A stretch of 64,000 nt of DNA from Acidobacteriota bacterium (GCA_025463135.1 JAOAPY010000001.1:1-64000); one strand, 5' to 3'. Counted from the stretch's first letter, positions 51,966 to 61,576 are shown. Translations and numbers: made by a program. The notes: generated by a model from the letters alone, not told the origin.

Positions 51966-53951
51966 TTAGCCACCAACGTGTACAGTTGGACGCCGTTCGG
52001 GATTTTTCTCCGCTTGTCGCAGGACCTCGTGAGTTATCGGAGCCGTATCGCCTTCACCAAAGGCTACATACTTAAAAAGGTAGGACAGTGGATTGCCTTC
52101 ACTCCAGCCAAAGTAGACGTGCGGTATTTTGTTCGTTTCGTTTCGCAGGTAGAGCAGGAAGGCAGCGATCGCATTAGGCACCGCCGGCGCCGCCGTTCGC
52201 AACACGCGAAATCCGTCGACGCGTTCACCCCGCACCCGTAACACCCCGGAAAATTCCGAGGCGTCGGCCGGCGTTACTTCCAGAAACAATATCGGATCCC
52301 CAGCCGGAATATGATTGTCGAGCCGCTTTTCTTTTTCTTTGGCTTCGTACTCCGAGGGATCTCCCTGATCGCGACGATTCGCGATAATGCGCACCGTTCC
52401 TTTCGCCGCGTCCTGTATGAATGCCCGCGCCTCTTCATCCAACTCTACGCGCTCAACCCTGAGTTCAGTGGTGCGCCACACCCTCGAGAATAACGAAGCA
52501 GCCACAATCGCCCCAATGAAGAAGGAGGCAATCTTAAGACCTTCCGGTCGCTCGTGGATATTCTGGAGGGTCGTGTAAACGAAGACTAAGGAGATGACGA
52601 AGAAAATCTGCCAGTGTCCCTTCTTGCGGCGCATGGAAAGCGTTACCGCAATCGCCGCTGAGGTCATCAGCACCAGTACACCGGTCGCGTAGGCCCCGGC
52701 TTGCGCGTCCACGTCGGCGCGAAAGATCAAAGTTACGGCCAGGGCAATCGCAAGATACACCATCACCAGTGGCCTGGTTGCGCGCGCCCATTCAGGCGCC
52801 ATTCCGTACCGCGGAAGATAACGCGGAACAATATTCAAGAGGCCCGCCATCGCCGAGGCGCCCGCGAACCAAAGGATCGATATCGTGCTCAAGTCATAAG
52901 CCGAACCAAAAACGTCGCCAAAGAACTGATGGGCCAGGTAAGCGATAGCTCGGCCATTGGCTGCCCCGCCCTCGTGAAACTCGGCCGCGGGAATCAACAT
53001 GGTAGTTACAAAACTACTGCTGATGAGCATTACGCTCATTATCAAAGCGGCGGTGCGCAGCAGCTTGCGCGTATTGGCTATGCGGCTCTTAAGAAGCGCC
53101 TGTGTGTCAGGCAAAATACGACGACCATCCCGGGTTGAGTGAATGTCTTCCAACTCGTCTTCACTTAGATCTTTGTCGCCCTTCACCAAAGGCATCACCG
53201 CCACTCCCGTTTCAAACCCCGAGAGCCCCAGGGCAAGCCGCGGGAAAATAATGAGTGGGACGGCGATAACCAACCAGATGTTTCCGTGTACGCGCGGGTC
53301 GCTTAGCAGGGCCGCCTTCCACTGGGACAGGTGGTGTGCGTGAGCAAAAACCTGGAAGGTCCCGTACCCAATCACGACAACATTAAACGCGAGATAGATC
53401 GCCACCAGAACAACTGCGATTCCTATGGCCTCTTTGAAACCTTTGAAGAAAACCGCCCCGAGGAGGACCAGCAGGATAAGGGTCACCCCGATCTGATGTT
53501 TCATCAGAGCCGGCGTGAAGGGATTCTCGAGAATATGGGCCGTCGCATCGGCAGCAGAAAGTGTAATGGTGATGATAAAGTCGGTGGCCACGAAGCCGAG
53601 CAGTACGAGCACAAACAACTTCCCCTTCCAACGGGACAGGAGGTGCTCGAGCATGGCAATCGAGCCTTCACCGTGCGGACTTTCCTCAGCGACGTGGTTG
53701 TAAATCGGTAAGGCGCCAAAGATCGTCAGCAATATCAGGACCAGGGTGGCAATCGGGGACAGCGCGCCTGCGGCAAGAAAGGCAATGCCTGGTTGATAGC
53801 CGAGGGTGGAAAAATAGTCGACCCCGGTGAGGCACATCACCTGCCACCACGAGTGTTGTTTATGAGTTGTTTCGGTACCGCCGGCCGATTGCTTTCCGCC
53901 TCGAAATAACCACAGCCTTACATGTCTTCGCGATATACCGAAAAGAGACAT
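51966..53951 (-). CDS. Second large APC-superfamily permease
   Basis: The 661-residue protein has about twelve hydrophobic segments with the APC-like opening [21 protein letters not shown] and a soluble C-terminal region (about 490-661; [35 protein letters not shown]). It belongs to a different branch from the KimA-like neighbour (long, glycine-poor loops). The substrate could be K+ or an amino acid. The leader contains a promoter-hairpin-terminator unit (54083-54212). Tandem with the kimA-like gene but separated by the riboswitch and repeats, so expression is probably independent. Confidence 0.85.
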   Translation of the reverse strand: MSLFGISRRHVRLWLFRGGKQSAGGTETTHKQHSWWQVMCLTGVDYFSTLGYQPGIAFLAAGALSPIATLVLILLTIFGALPIYNHVAEESPHGEGSIAMLEHLLSRWKGKLFVLVLLGFVATDFIITITLSAADATAHILENPFTPALMKHQIGVTLILLVLLGAVFFKGFKEAIGIAVVLVAIYLAFNVVVIGYGTFQVFAHAHHLSQWKAALLSDPRVHGNIWLVIAVPLIIFPRLALGLSGFETGVAVMPLVKGDKDLSEDELEDIHSTRDGRRILPDTQALLKSRIANTRKLLRTAALIMSVMLISSSFVTTMLIPAAEFHEGGAANGRAIAYLAHQFFGDVFGSAYDLSTISILWFAGASAMAGLLNIVPRYLPRYGMAPEWARATRPLVMVYLAIALAVTLIFRADVDAQAGAYATGVLVLMTSAAIAVTLSMRRKKGHWQIFFVISLVFVYTTLQNIHERPEGLKIASFFIGAIVAASLFSRVWRTTELRVERVELDEEARAFIQDAAKGTVRIIANRRDQGDPSEYEAKEKEKRLDNHIPAGDPILFLEVTPADASEFSGVLRVRGERVDGFRVLRTAAPAVPNAIAAFLLYLRNETNKIPHVYFGWSEGNPLSYLFKYVAFGEGDTAPITHEVLRQAEKNPERRPTVHVGG

Positions 53952-54082
53952 TTTGATGGCCAGTAACTGATACTCGAATCAGCGACTGGCCTCTCCATTA
54001 ACGGTCAAGTTGGCAAACATTCTACGAATATTGACTGCCGCGTCAAGATACTTTTTGCGCAGTTGTATTTCGATGTCCTCAT

Positions 54083-54120
54083 AAAAAACAATGGGCAGGG
54101 GCCTCCCACAGCCCCCGCCC
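54083..54120 (-). terminator. Rho-independent terminator upstream of the second permease
   Basis: On the minus strand GGGCGGGGGC (54120-54111), loop TGTGGGAG, GCCCCTGCCC (54102-54093) is followed by ATTGTTTTTT (54092-54083). The stem is nearly perfect and the U run is good. It ends about 130 bases before the permease start, so it can act as an attenuator of that gene or end a small RNA. Confidence 0.82.
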
Positions 54121-54182
54121 TAAGGCCACGTGTCCTCACCCCACGCGACCACTTCGTCCACCGGGGAGGTGAACGCGGCGCA

Positions 54183-54212
54183 ATTATGCAACAGGTCCGC
54201 ACGAACTTTCAA
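54183..54212 (-). promoter_or_regulatory. Sigma-70-like promoter of the leader RNA
   Basis: Minus-strand TTGAAA (54212-54207) and CATAAT (54188-54183) are separated by 18 bases, close to the consensus. Transcription would begin near 54176 and run through the structured stretch into the terminator, a ~90-nucleotide RNA. Confidence 0.6.
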
Positions 54213-54453
54213 CCAGTTTAATTAAGCTTGAATGTGCTTCTAAACGGAATGATTACTTTCACGCGCAAGCGTGAAGCACCGAAGAAGAAAGCTTTTGAGT
54301 GGAAAGAAATTTTGGCTTGCCGGAAAGAGAGTTATCCGCAGATTACGCAGACGTGAGAAGGAAGCCGCTTATAGTATTTCAATTCTTGTTAGACCCCATC
54401 TGTCGGTATTTGAAATCCGCCTATCCCGTGTAATCTGCGGATAGAGTTTCGCG

Positions 54454-54717
54454 CTAGGTTCGCCGGCTCGCGGAACTCTTGACGCCGGCCCGATCCAGCG
54501 GCGCGCTGTCGCTCACCATTGCCTCGGAATGCTTGAGGTCGGTCGTGGCAACTACCAACAGCAACACCGTGACGCCAACGGTAGCCAAAATGTAAAGGAT
54601 GGCTGTCAACTCCCAATATATTAAAGAGATGGTCAAGGCTGCCAGCCCTGCAATCCACAGATAAGTAAACATCCGTCGGCGTCGTTGCGCTGTGCGAGTA
54701 GCAGAAGTAACACTCAT
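54454..54717 (-). CDS. Small two-helix membrane protein
   Basis: The 87-residue product has a basic N-terminus (RTAQRRRRMF), two hydrophobic helices (LWIAGLAALTISLIYW and ILYILATVGVTVLLLVV) and a polar tail. AAGGAAAA lies about 6 bases before the ATG at 54717. Unknown family. It lies about 110 bases downstream of the polysaccharide-export gene on the same strand. Confidence 0.72.
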   Translation of the reverse strand: MSVTSATRTAQRRRRMFTYLWIAGLAALTISLIYWELTAILYILATVGVTVLLLVVATTDLKHSEAMVSDSAPLDRAGVKSSASRRT

Positions 54718-54826
54718 TTGCTTTTCCTTATGATGCGATAAATGATGCGATAAATTTCAAACTCAGTCACATGAGCAGGGCCGGCCGAAATCAACCCCTT
54801 TTTCACGGAAACCTGAGCGCACTTCC

Positions 54827-55852
54827 TCAGTACATAACGCGTGTAGGAAGCGCGGTAAACATCGATTGAAACCCACCCGATACGCCACTCAACAAAGTCG
54901 AAGGGAGCCGTTTGGCTGAGAACATACCCGCCTCTGCTACCTCAACCACGTCATAAGGCTGCAACAGAATGTCAGGCGCCCGATTCTTTTTGATAGCGGC
55001 AAGATCTACTTTGATCGTCTCCTGCTCTTTTGAGCCGGGCTTTTGACGATAGATGCGCACGTCGTTGGTCTTAGCTTCCTTGCGTACGCCGCCGACCATC
55101 GCGAGTGCCAGGCTGAGAGTTAGCTGGTCCCGCATATAGACACCTTGCGGTGAAACCACGCTGCCGGTTATGTAGACCGGCTCAGCTTCGGTTACGACAA
55201 TATAATCACCAGGTCGAATGATGGGGTTGGCTTCGGGTTTCCCTGACTTCAGATCCTGGATCTTTACAATTTCCAACGGCACCTTAACTCCATCGATGGG
55301 CGCCGCGGCCGCTTCATCACCCGGTTCCGGACACATCACCGGCTCGGTATGCAGGATCTGAATGGTACCGGAAGCTCGCTCTGTCAGCCCTCCGGACGCG
55401 GCCATGATTTCATTGAGCCGCACCTTTCTAACCATCACGAGTCGCGTAGGCTGACGCACGGCGCCGAACACAGTCGCCGGTTGGCGGCTCTTGCGCTCAG
55501 TGATTCTGACGCTGACCTGTGGTCCCTTCAGATACTTTCCGTAGGCCGCGGCTATGTCCTTCTGGACATCTTTTTCCGTCCGACATTTCGCGGGGATCGG
55601 CTTCTCCAAAAATGGCAGCGAGCTGATGTTGCCATCGCTGTCTACCTCGGCGATGGCGTTCAAATCCGGCTGGCCAAAAACCCGCACATCGATTACATCA
55701 CCGGGTCCCAGCAAATAGTTCTTGACACCCTGATTGTCGACCGAAGGACCGGACGACGAACTCGGCGCAGAAGACTGACCCGGTTCCTGCGGACGCACGA
55801 TCGTGGCGAAACAAATAAGCAGAGCAAGGAACAGCGAAAGTTTTAACTTCAT
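54827..55852 (-). CDS. Polysaccharide biosynthesis/export protein (Wza-like, SLBB)
   Basis: The 341-residue protein has a signal peptide (LSLFLALLICFATIVRPQE). It then shows the Poly_export start YLLGPGDVIDVRVFGQPDL and conserved SSLPFLEKPIPA, and a following SLBB-type domain (PATVFGAVRQPTRL, then VYITGSVVSPQGVYM). Such proteins form the outer-membrane exit channel of exopolysaccharide. GAGG lies 7 bases before the chosen ATG. Other polysaccharide genes are not in view. Confidence 0.9.
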   Translation of the reverse strand: MKLKLSLFLALLICFATIVRPQEPGQSSAPSSSSGPSVDNQGVKNYLLGPGDVIDVRVFGQPDLNAIAEVDSDGNISSLPFLEKPIPAKCRTEKDVQKDIAAAYGKYLKGPQVSVRITERKSRQPATVFGAVRQPTRLVMVRKVRLNEIMAASGGLTERASGTIQILHTEPVMCPEPGDEAAAAPIDGVKVPLEIVKIQDLKSGKPEANPIIRPGDYIVVTEAEPVYITGSVVSPQGVYMRDQLTLSLALAMVGGVRKEAKTNDVRIYRQKPGSKEQETIKVDLAAIKKNRAPDILLQPYDVVEVAEAGMFSAKRLPSTLLSGVSGGFQSMFTALPTRVMY

Positions 55853-55992
55853 GGTAAACCTCAAACAAAGTATCTGGAATTTAATCGCACTGGCTCTTGC
55901 GCAAAGCGCGCGGTCAGGGGGAAAGCGATCGATTGAAGGTGCATGATCGCATAAAAGACTCTGGATGCCAAACACTCGAACCGACGGATCGA

Positions 55993-56085
55993 GGGTCAGT
56001 TTCGCGGCAAATGTCCGACAAACTTTAGTTTGTCGCGGCGTTACGACAAGCTAAAACTTATCGGACACAAGCTGACCCACTCCCA
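55993..56085. repeat. TGTCCGACAAACTTTAGTTTGTCG element, near-identical to 11638-11738
   Basis: GGGTCAGTTTCG(C)GGCAAATGTCCGACAAACTTTAGTTTGTCGCGGCGTTACGACAAGCTAAAACTTATCGGACA...AGCTGACCCACT matches the 11638 copy almost base for base. Confidence 0.93.
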
Positions 56086-56331
56086 ACCGACCGGTAAAGC
56101 CCTAATTTGCTGTGCTCCCCCTCTCCGCTGCGTGGGGAGGGGCTGGGGGTCGGTTAATAAGCGGATACTACCTCTCACGTAACCTCTCTCGGACTGCGGA
56201 GAGGGGGACTAAATTCAAGTTAGGGCAGTGCCAACCGGCCAGCGTCTCTCTATAGCGTGGACCGTTTAGAACCAGCCCTTTGACCCACGCCTGGCCCAGT
56301 TTGGACAGGGCATTGCGCCCGGCGCACACCG

Positions 56332-56348
56332 CGGACAAGTCCGCTTTC
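56332..56348. repeat. GCGGACAAGTCCGC palindrome
   Basis: Perfect palindrome CGCGGACAAGTCCGCTTTCC; also found at 11797-11813 and 62385-62401. Confidence 0.75.
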
Positions 56349-56360
56349 CTTAACGGGTTG

Positions 56361-57374
56361 TTACGAGGGTCTTTGCTCCTTCTGATCGCGGCCGTTGCCC
56401 TTTCCAAAGTGGTTGATGCGGGCCATGAGCAATTCAATTTCGCGGCCAATTCTTTCCGCCCCGGCATTTCGAACTTCTTCGTTCACAGTCTCGCGGCTTA
56501 AATAAAACAATGCGTCTTTGTAACGCTCGATGGCGCGACGGTAATGGCCTTTGAAAGCCGACCGCTCGGCAAGCTCGACCCAGTGCGCCACTTTTACGGA
56601 AGCGATGAACTCGCGAATTGCCAGTTTGGACGCTTCCAACTCGGGTTCGTCCGCATACACCTTCAACGCCGTGTCCAGGCAATCAAGCGCCCGGTTCGCC
56701 GTTTCTATTTTGTCCGACATGCGGCCGCGCTGCTGCGCTTCGTGCGTCAAAGCGAGTGACGCGTCCCTGGACCATGTCAACAAGTGATGCTTTTTCAGGG
56801 ACCGTACTTTTTCCTGGCCCGCGCGAATGGCCATGCGGCTTTCGGCCGAAAGGCTGTTGGAACGCAATGCTTCATCGGTATTGCCAAGGTAATCCTGACA
56901 GGCATGAAATATCTCAAGGTGTATTTCGGCCGGGGCGTTTGCGGAATCCGCTTCGACTGATTGTTTTTGAATAGTCCTCAGAGCGGCCGAATGGAGCGCA
57001 GCCGAATGCATTTTCTTGGCTGAGGAGCTTTTATGCGAGGCTTCGCGGCTGGGGTGCTCATGCTGGTCCTGCTCCAACAAATAGCGAGTCCAGGCGCGTC
57101 GCATGATAACTTCTCTGGCCGAAAACGCGATAAGCAGAACCACGCTCGCCGCTAACCCCGCCGGTACCCAGGGAGCTTCATCACCGCCGCTCACCAGAAC
57201 CCACCACAAGGCAAAAAACAAAACGATGGCGATAGTCACCGCGACGATCAGGTAGCCGGCGCTCGATGGCATCCTCGCGCGTTGGGCCTTACGGCGAGCG
57301 GATTCACCCGATGCGCTGCGCACTTGCGAGCGTGCGGACCTGGGGAAACCCTGGCCGGCCGTATTGTTAGCCAA
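56361..57374 (-). CDS. Membrane protein with helical C-terminal domain, unknown function
   Basis: The 337-residue protein has a basic N-terminal tail, two hydrophobic helices (about 40-58 and 72-90), and a long charged helical region (RIGREIELLMARINHF near the end; ALRTIQKQSVEADSAN). The C-terminal half resembles a TPR-like or coiled helical scaffold (KGHYRRAIERYKDALFY). No family is recognised. It ends in a charged tail. Divergent from the SDR gene. Confidence 0.7.
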   Translation of the reverse strand: MANNTAGQGFPRSARSQVRSASGESARRKAQRARMPSSAGYLIVAVTIAIVLFFALWWVLVSGGDEAPWVPAGLAASVVLLIAFSAREVIMRRAWTRYLLEQDQHEHPSREASHKSSSAKKMHSAALHSAALRTIQKQSVEADSANAPAEIHLEIFHACQDYLGNTDEALRSNSLSAESRMAIRAGQEKVRSLKKHHLLTWSRDASLALTHEAQQRGRMSDKIETANRALDCLDTALKVYADEPELEASKLAIREFIASVKVAHWVELAERSAFKGHYRRAIERYKDALFYLSRETVNEEVRNAGAERIGREIELLMARINHFGKGNGRDQKEQRPS

Positions 57375-57624
57375 TAGTTTTTTCCTTTGCGCCTGTCGCT
57401 GGTCCAGACTCGGTGCCGCGACACCGACAATCTGTGTGCTTCGCCGTCAGCAAAATTGTGCGAAAACTTTTCGCGCTGCCCATGGCGAAGCGAATTGTGC
57501 ATAATAGTCGACTTTTTGGACTTCTTCTGTCAATAACCGTTTGCTTAGGCCGTTGAGAGAGTTGGGCGCCGGAGATGGCTCCTGAGGAAGGAAGTTCCAA
57601 ACCACTCTAGCGAGGACAACGAAC

Positions 57625-58398
57625 ATGGATAATGAGTTCTCAGGGAAAGTAGTCATAGTTACCGGCGCGACCTCGGGCATCGGGCGAGCCACCGCCCTGC
57701 GCTTTGCTGAAGCTGGCGCTGCCGTGACGGCTGTTGGCCGAAAGGAGGACGCGCTCGCCGAAGTCTCAGCAACCATCCAACAACTCGGCAGTCAGTGTCT
57801 TACTATCCAGCAAGACCTGAATGCTGAGGCGGCGCCTGCTGCTGTAATTTCAAAGACCGTCGAGCACTTTGGCGGCATCGACGTGCTTGTTAACGCTGCC
57901 GGCCATATTTCTTCCGGCACGGTTGAAACCACATCCCTTGAGGCCTGGGACAAGATGCTCGATATCAACCTGCGATCGGTCTTTCGACTTATGCAAGCTG
58001 CGATTCCTGCACTGCTCGAACGCCGCGGCAGCATCGTCAACGTTTCCAGTGTGACCGGGCTGCGCTCATTTCCCGGTGTGCTTGCTTACTGCGTGTCGAA
58101 AGCCGGCCTGGACCAATTGACGCGTTGCGCCGCTCTTGAGCTGGCCGCCAAAGGTGTCCGGGTGAATGCGGTGAATCCTGGAGTGGTCGTAACCGAAATC
58201 CATAAACGGGGCGGGATGAACGAGGAACAATACGCGGCGTTTCTCGATCACTCCAGAGAAACGCATCCGCTCGGACGCGTCGGCGAGCCAGGCGAAATCG
58301 CCGACCTGATATTTTTCCTCGCCTCGAATCGGGCAGCGTGGATTACGGGAGCGACCTATTCTATCGATGGGGGCCGCGCTTTGACTTGTGCTCGCTAG
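57625..58398 (+). CDS. Short-chain dehydrogenase/reductase
   Basis: The 257-residue classical SDR has the NAD(P) motif TGATSGIGRATALRF near the N-terminus, NAAGHISSG in the middle, the catalytic Ser and Tyr-x-x-x-Lys (INVSSVTGLRSF; AYCVSKAG), and the closing NRAAWITGATYSIDGGRAL. Cofactor preference and substrate are unknown. GAGGAC lies 8 bases before the ATG. Divergent from the membrane protein at 56361. Confidence 0.93.
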   Translation: MDNEFSGKVVIVTGATSGIGRATALRFAEAGAAVTAVGRKEDALAEVSATIQQLGSQCLTIQQDLNAEAAPAAVISKTVEHFGGIDVLVNAAGHISSGTVETTSLEAWDKMLDINLRSVFRLMQAAIPALLERRGSIVNVSSVTGLRSFPGVLAYCVSKAGLDQLTRCAALELAAKGVRVNAVNPGVVVTEIHKRGGMNEEQYAAFLDHSRETHPLGRVGEPGEIADLIFFLASNRAAWITGATYSIDGGRALTCAR

Positions 58399-58690
58399 GG
58401 GCATGCTGGTCCATCGTGCTCGAGCCGTGGAGAAAGCGGCGTGGCCCAACCCACCTGCAGCGTTTCGATAGGGGTTTCCTTTCCAAATGGGTTTCCTTTC
58501 CACTCGCCGTTGAGAACGCGGTGTTGCTTTCTCACGCACTGTTTAGACAGCGCACTTGTCCGCACCGTCCGCCGGGCCCAAGTACGCTATCTAAACGGTA
58601 TGCGGCGTAAGGAACCAGGCCCCTTCATCTTTAGTAGTTATTGCTATCCAAATCCGGTATATACTGGCCGCCGCCTTTTCACGAAAAGCC
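58399..58690. other. Leader of the PrsW-like gene
   Basis: No gene seen. The text GGTTTCCTTTCCAAATGGGTTTCCTTTCC (about 58466-58494) is a direct repeat, and a diverged TTGTCCGC...GCGGAC palindrome is near 58550. Confidence 0.4.
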
Positions 58691-59860
58691 ATGATGAACA
58701 ATCCACAATATCCCGAGATGCCCGTCCCGGCGATTGTGGCCCCGGCCTCGGGCCACGCAAGCGCAATCAAGATAGCGCTTGGGATTGCGGCTGCCTTGAT
58801 AGCTGTCCTGCTGGGTTTGATAGTTCTGCTCTTGATCGGATTTGAGACGGGACCCGTGGCGCTCCTGATCGGGATGGTGTTTGCGACGATTCCGGTGCCG
58901 ATTTACGTGACCCTGGTTCTCTGGATCGATCGCTATGAATCAGAGCCGCTCTGGCTTTTGGCGACGGCCTTTTGTTGGGGAGCACTCGTCGCCGTGTTCA
59001 TCGCCTTCATATTTAATACTGCCGGCTTTGTCGCGGTCGCAGTCATGACTAACAGTCAGAGTGCGGGCCAAACCGCCAGTGCGGTCATCTTTGCTCCCAT
59101 CGTCGAAGAGAGCGCCAAGGCTTCGATTCTCTTCGTCCTGTTCTTTTGGAAAAGCGATGAGTTTGACGGCGTGATTGATGGCATCGTCTATGCCGCATTG
59201 GTGGCCCTGGGCTTTGCCATGACTGAGAATATTCAGTACTACGGCAAGGCTGCATTACACGGGGGCGGCGTTGGCCTGACTTTGACCTTCATCGTCCGCG
59301 GAGCTCTGGCGCCTTTTTCTCATCCGCTCTTTACCAGCATGACTGGAATTGGTTTGGGATTGTCCCGCCAGTCCACCAATCAGGCGATAAAGTTCATCAC
59401 GCCCGTGTTGGGACTGATGATGGCCATGGCCATGCACAGTATCTGGAATGGTTCGGCAGTGATGGGTGGAGGATTGGGGTTCTTACTCACCTATCTCATC
59501 ATCATGGTTCCGGCGTTTCTTATCCTGTTGGTCATCATAATCTTTTCCCTGCGTCGGGAAGGACGCATCGTGCGTGAGTTTCTCTACCCTGACTTTCAGG
59601 GCGGCCTCTTGAATCAACAGGAGTACGAACAACTTTGCAGCGTGACCAAACGAACCGGGGCTTCGTTTAGCGCCCTATCGCAGGGCGGCATGGCACGCTG
59701 GCGCGCCTGCAAACAATTCAACCAGATGGGTAGCGAGCTGGCCTTTCATCGCAGCCGTGTTGCCCGCGGCATATACAAAAGTGAACAGGAAGCGCGTGGC
59801 CGCGAAGCCGCATACCAACAGCGGCTACAGGAGATTCTCAACCGCCTGCGCGGGGGGTAG
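58691..59860 (+). CDS. PrsW-family intramembrane metalloprotease
   Basis: The 389-residue protein has about eight hydrophobic segments. The PrsW signature is visible: EESAKASILFVLFF (metal-binding Glu pair) in one helix, then ALGFAMTENIQYY, then HPLFTSMTGIGLGL and AMAMHSIWNG with the remaining His ligands. PrsW cleaves anti-sigma factors within the membrane. The start ATG at 58691 could also be the next codon. A soluble C-terminal tail (about 300-389) is unusual for the family and helical (KSEQEARGREAAYQQRLQEIL). Confidence 0.9.
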   Translation: MMNNPQYPEMPVPAIVAPASGHASAIKIALGIAAALIAVLLGLIVLLLIGFETGPVALLIGMVFATIPVPIYVTLVLWIDRYESEPLWLLATAFCWGALVAVFIAFIFNTAGFVAVAVMTNSQSAGQTASAVIFAPIVEESAKASILFVLFFWKSDEFDGVIDGIVYAALVALGFAMTENIQYYGKAALHGGGVGLTLTFIVRGALAPFSHPLFTSMTGIGLGLSRQSTNQAIKFITPVLGLMMAMAMHSIWNGSAVMGGGLGFLLTYLIIMVPAFLILLVIIIFSLRREGRIVREFLYPDFQGGLLNQQEYEQLCSVTKRTGASFSALSQGGMARWRACKQFNQMGSELAFHRSRVARGIYKSEQEARGREAAYQQRLQEILNRLRGG

Positions 59861-59937
59861 GAGCATCACTTTATACACCGCCCTTTGGAGTTTCATGCGG
59901 CTTATCATATGTTGGGCCGCGCCCCGGATAACTTCTA

Positions 59938-60714
59938 GTGAACATTCAACTATTACCCAGCAGCTTTGATGGTCAGGGCCAGGCAACTGGCGACCAGCGC
60001 CTCACGTGCTACCTGCTTGACGATTGCGTCGCCGTGGATGCGGGGAGCGTCGCCATTGCCTTGAGCGACGACCAGCGACAGCGGGTCCGCGATATTATCG
60101 TCACGCATCCGCACATGGACCATATCGCGAGTCTCCCGATTTTCATTGACGATCTCTTTGCCAGCCTGAAAGAGCCGGTTCGTATCCATGCCACGCAGGT
60201 CGTGATTGATTCCCTCGAGCGTGACGTCTTTAACTGGAATGTCTATCCACGGTTTTCCGAACTAACGAACGAGCATGGACCGGTGATGAAATACGTGCCG
60301 ATTATGATCGGCAAGGAATTCCAGGTGGCCCACCTCCGAGTTACCGCCATTGCCGTCAATCACATTGTGCCGACGGTGGGCTTGCTAATTTCAGACGACC
60401 GTACGACGGTGGCCTTTAGCTCGGACACGGCTGAAACACAGGAGTTCTGGGATCTTTTGAATCGCACTCCGCATATTGATGCGCTACTGATTGAAGCTTC
60501 GTTCCCGAACGCGATGTCGGAGCTCGCGGAAGTTACACGTCATTTCACACCGGCTTCCCTGCAGGAGGAACTAAAGAAGCTGAATCACAACGGGCTCGAC
60601 ATTCTCACCGTCCATTTGAAACCTACTTACCGTGAAAAGCTGATTGAGGAATTAAAAGCGCTGGGGATTCCGAAGTTAGAAGTGATGGAGCCCGGTCGCA
60701 CGTATAGCTGGTGA
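59938..60714 (+). CDS. Class II 3',5'-cyclic-nucleotide phosphodiesterase-like MBL protein
   Basis: The 258-residue metallo-beta-lactamase-fold enzyme has THPHMDHIASLPIFIDDL (HxHxDH), a His in AVNHIVPTVG and Asp in FSSDTAETQEFWDLL, the arrangement of class II cyclic-nucleotide phosphodiesterases. It should hydrolyse cAMP or a related nucleotide. The GTG at 59938 is used; no strong ribosome-binding site precedes it. Transcribed after the PrsW-like gene with a ~77-base gap. Confidence 0.88.
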   Translation: MNIQLLPSSFDGQGQATGDQRLTCYLLDDCVAVDAGSVAIALSDDQRQRVRDIIVTHPHMDHIASLPIFIDDLFASLKEPVRIHATQVVIDSLERDVFNWNVYPRFSELTNEHGPVMKYVPIMIGKEFQVAHLRVTAIAVNHIVPTVGLLISDDRTTVAFSSDTAETQEFWDLLNRTPHIDALLIEASFPNAMSELAEVTRHFTPASLQEELKKLNHNGLDILTVHLKPTYREKLIEELKALGIPKLEVMEPGRTYSW

Positions 60715-60719
60715 GTCAA

Positions 60720-60745
60720 CTGTCCGACAAACTTCAGTTTGTCGC
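60720..60745. repeat. TGTCCGACAAACTTCAGTTTGTCG element (single arm)
   Basis: One intact arm of the 11638-11738 family between two convergent genes. Confidence 0.88.
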
Positions 60746-60757
60746 TCGGTGGTAGGG

Positions 60758-61060
60758 TCAGCGGATCTGTTCGAACTCTTTTTCTGCATGCTCGCCGCCC
60801 GTCCCATCCAACAGCACGCGACCGCTGGGCAATAACTCTTTGACGCGAAATGAGCGCTCCAGGCGATCGCGCCCGGGCATCAGCTCGGCGCGAAAGGTCA
60901 CTGCCATACCGGGTCGCGCCCAGACATCCGGAACAGTATCCCTTTCAGCTTTGCGCTGACGCCGATCGGTATTCTTCTTAACCAGCAGGGCACCCAGGGC
61001 TCCCACCGATCCCGCTGCAATTACCAGCCCGCCGACCACCTGTTTTGTCCTTCTGTTCAT
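60758..61060 (-). CDS. Single-pass small protein with C-terminal beta domain
   Basis: The 100-residue product has one N-terminal membrane helix (VVGGLVIAAGSVGALGALLV) and a compact basic/acidic domain (MAVTFRAELMPGRDRLERSF ... LLPSGRVLLDGTGGEHAEKEF) that looks like an OB/SH3-type barrel by its strand pattern. No family name. It lies about 50 bases downstream of the ferredoxin gene. Confidence 0.65.
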   Translation of the reverse strand: MNRRTKQVVGGLVIAAGSVGALGALLVKKNTDRRQRKAERDTVPDVWARPGMAVTFRAELMPGRDRLERSFRVKELLPSGRVLLDGTGGEHAEKEFEQIR

Positions 61061-61108
61061 CGGTTCCCTGGGACCGCCGCATCCTGCATGCTTTAGCCGC
61101 GGCGGCTT

Positions 61109-61387
61109 TTATCCGCACAATGGATCGAGCCGAGAGGTAATCGTAGGCAGGCCGCTTAATGATCGCTCCGCATTCAGCGTCGTGTAACTGGCCCACTCCG
61201 CCGGCACCTTATCTTCGGCAAATACCGCCTCGACGGGACATTCCGGCACACAGGCGTCACAGTCAATACAAGTCTCCGGATTAATAATCAGCATGTCGTC
61301 ATCAAGATGAAAGGCTTCGACCGGACAAGGTATTGCGCAATCCGTATAGCGGCAGCCAACGCAAGGTTCCACAACAACGTATGTCAT
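61109..61387 (-). CDS. fdxA: 7Fe ferredoxin (FdxA-like)
   Basis: The 92-residue electron carrier opens TYVVVEPCVGCRYTDC, continues CPVEAFHLDDDMLIINP and ends CIDCDACVPECPVEA, the pattern of the 3Fe-4S/4Fe-4S ferredoxins related to FdxA. All cluster Cys are present. A tail of about 30 residues follows the second cluster, as in FdxA. Redox partner unknown. Confidence 0.95.
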   Translation of the reverse strand: MTYVVVEPCVGCRYTDCAIPCPVEAFHLDDDMLIINPETCIDCDACVPECPVEAVFAEDKVPAEWASYTTLNAERSLSGLPTITSRLDPLCG

Positions 61388-61576
61388 TCAGTTCCCTCCT
61401 TCGGAAAACAGCGAAATGAGTCTGTGGCTGAGCTTCAAGCGCGTTCCAACCATTCACACAAAAATCCCACTGCTATATTAAGCATGAACGCGTCGGATTT
61501 TAAAGATGAAAAAGACGCGGGACTTCCAATTCCGACCAGAGCACCCACTGAGCTGGGTTTCCCAGCCTCAGGTCCG

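Larger units (their letters stand above)
53952..54453. other. Leader and spacer upstream of the second permease
   Basis: Nothing protein-coding is supported. It contains a likely promoter (54183-54212), a GC-rich structured stretch and a terminator (54083-54120) on the permease strand, plus ordinary spacer text near 54250-54430 with a short inverted ATCCGCAGATTACG / GTAATCTGCGGAT pair. Confidence 0.6.
55853..56360. other. Spacer made largely of repeats
   Basis: Holds the TGTCCGACAAACTTTAGTTTGTCG element (55993-56085), a CCCCCTCTCC...GGGGAGGGG palindrome (about 56116-56150) mirrored by CTCTCGGACTGCGGAGAGGGGG (56188-56210), and the GCGGACAAGTCCGC palindrome (56332-56346). No gene seen. Confidence 0.6.
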
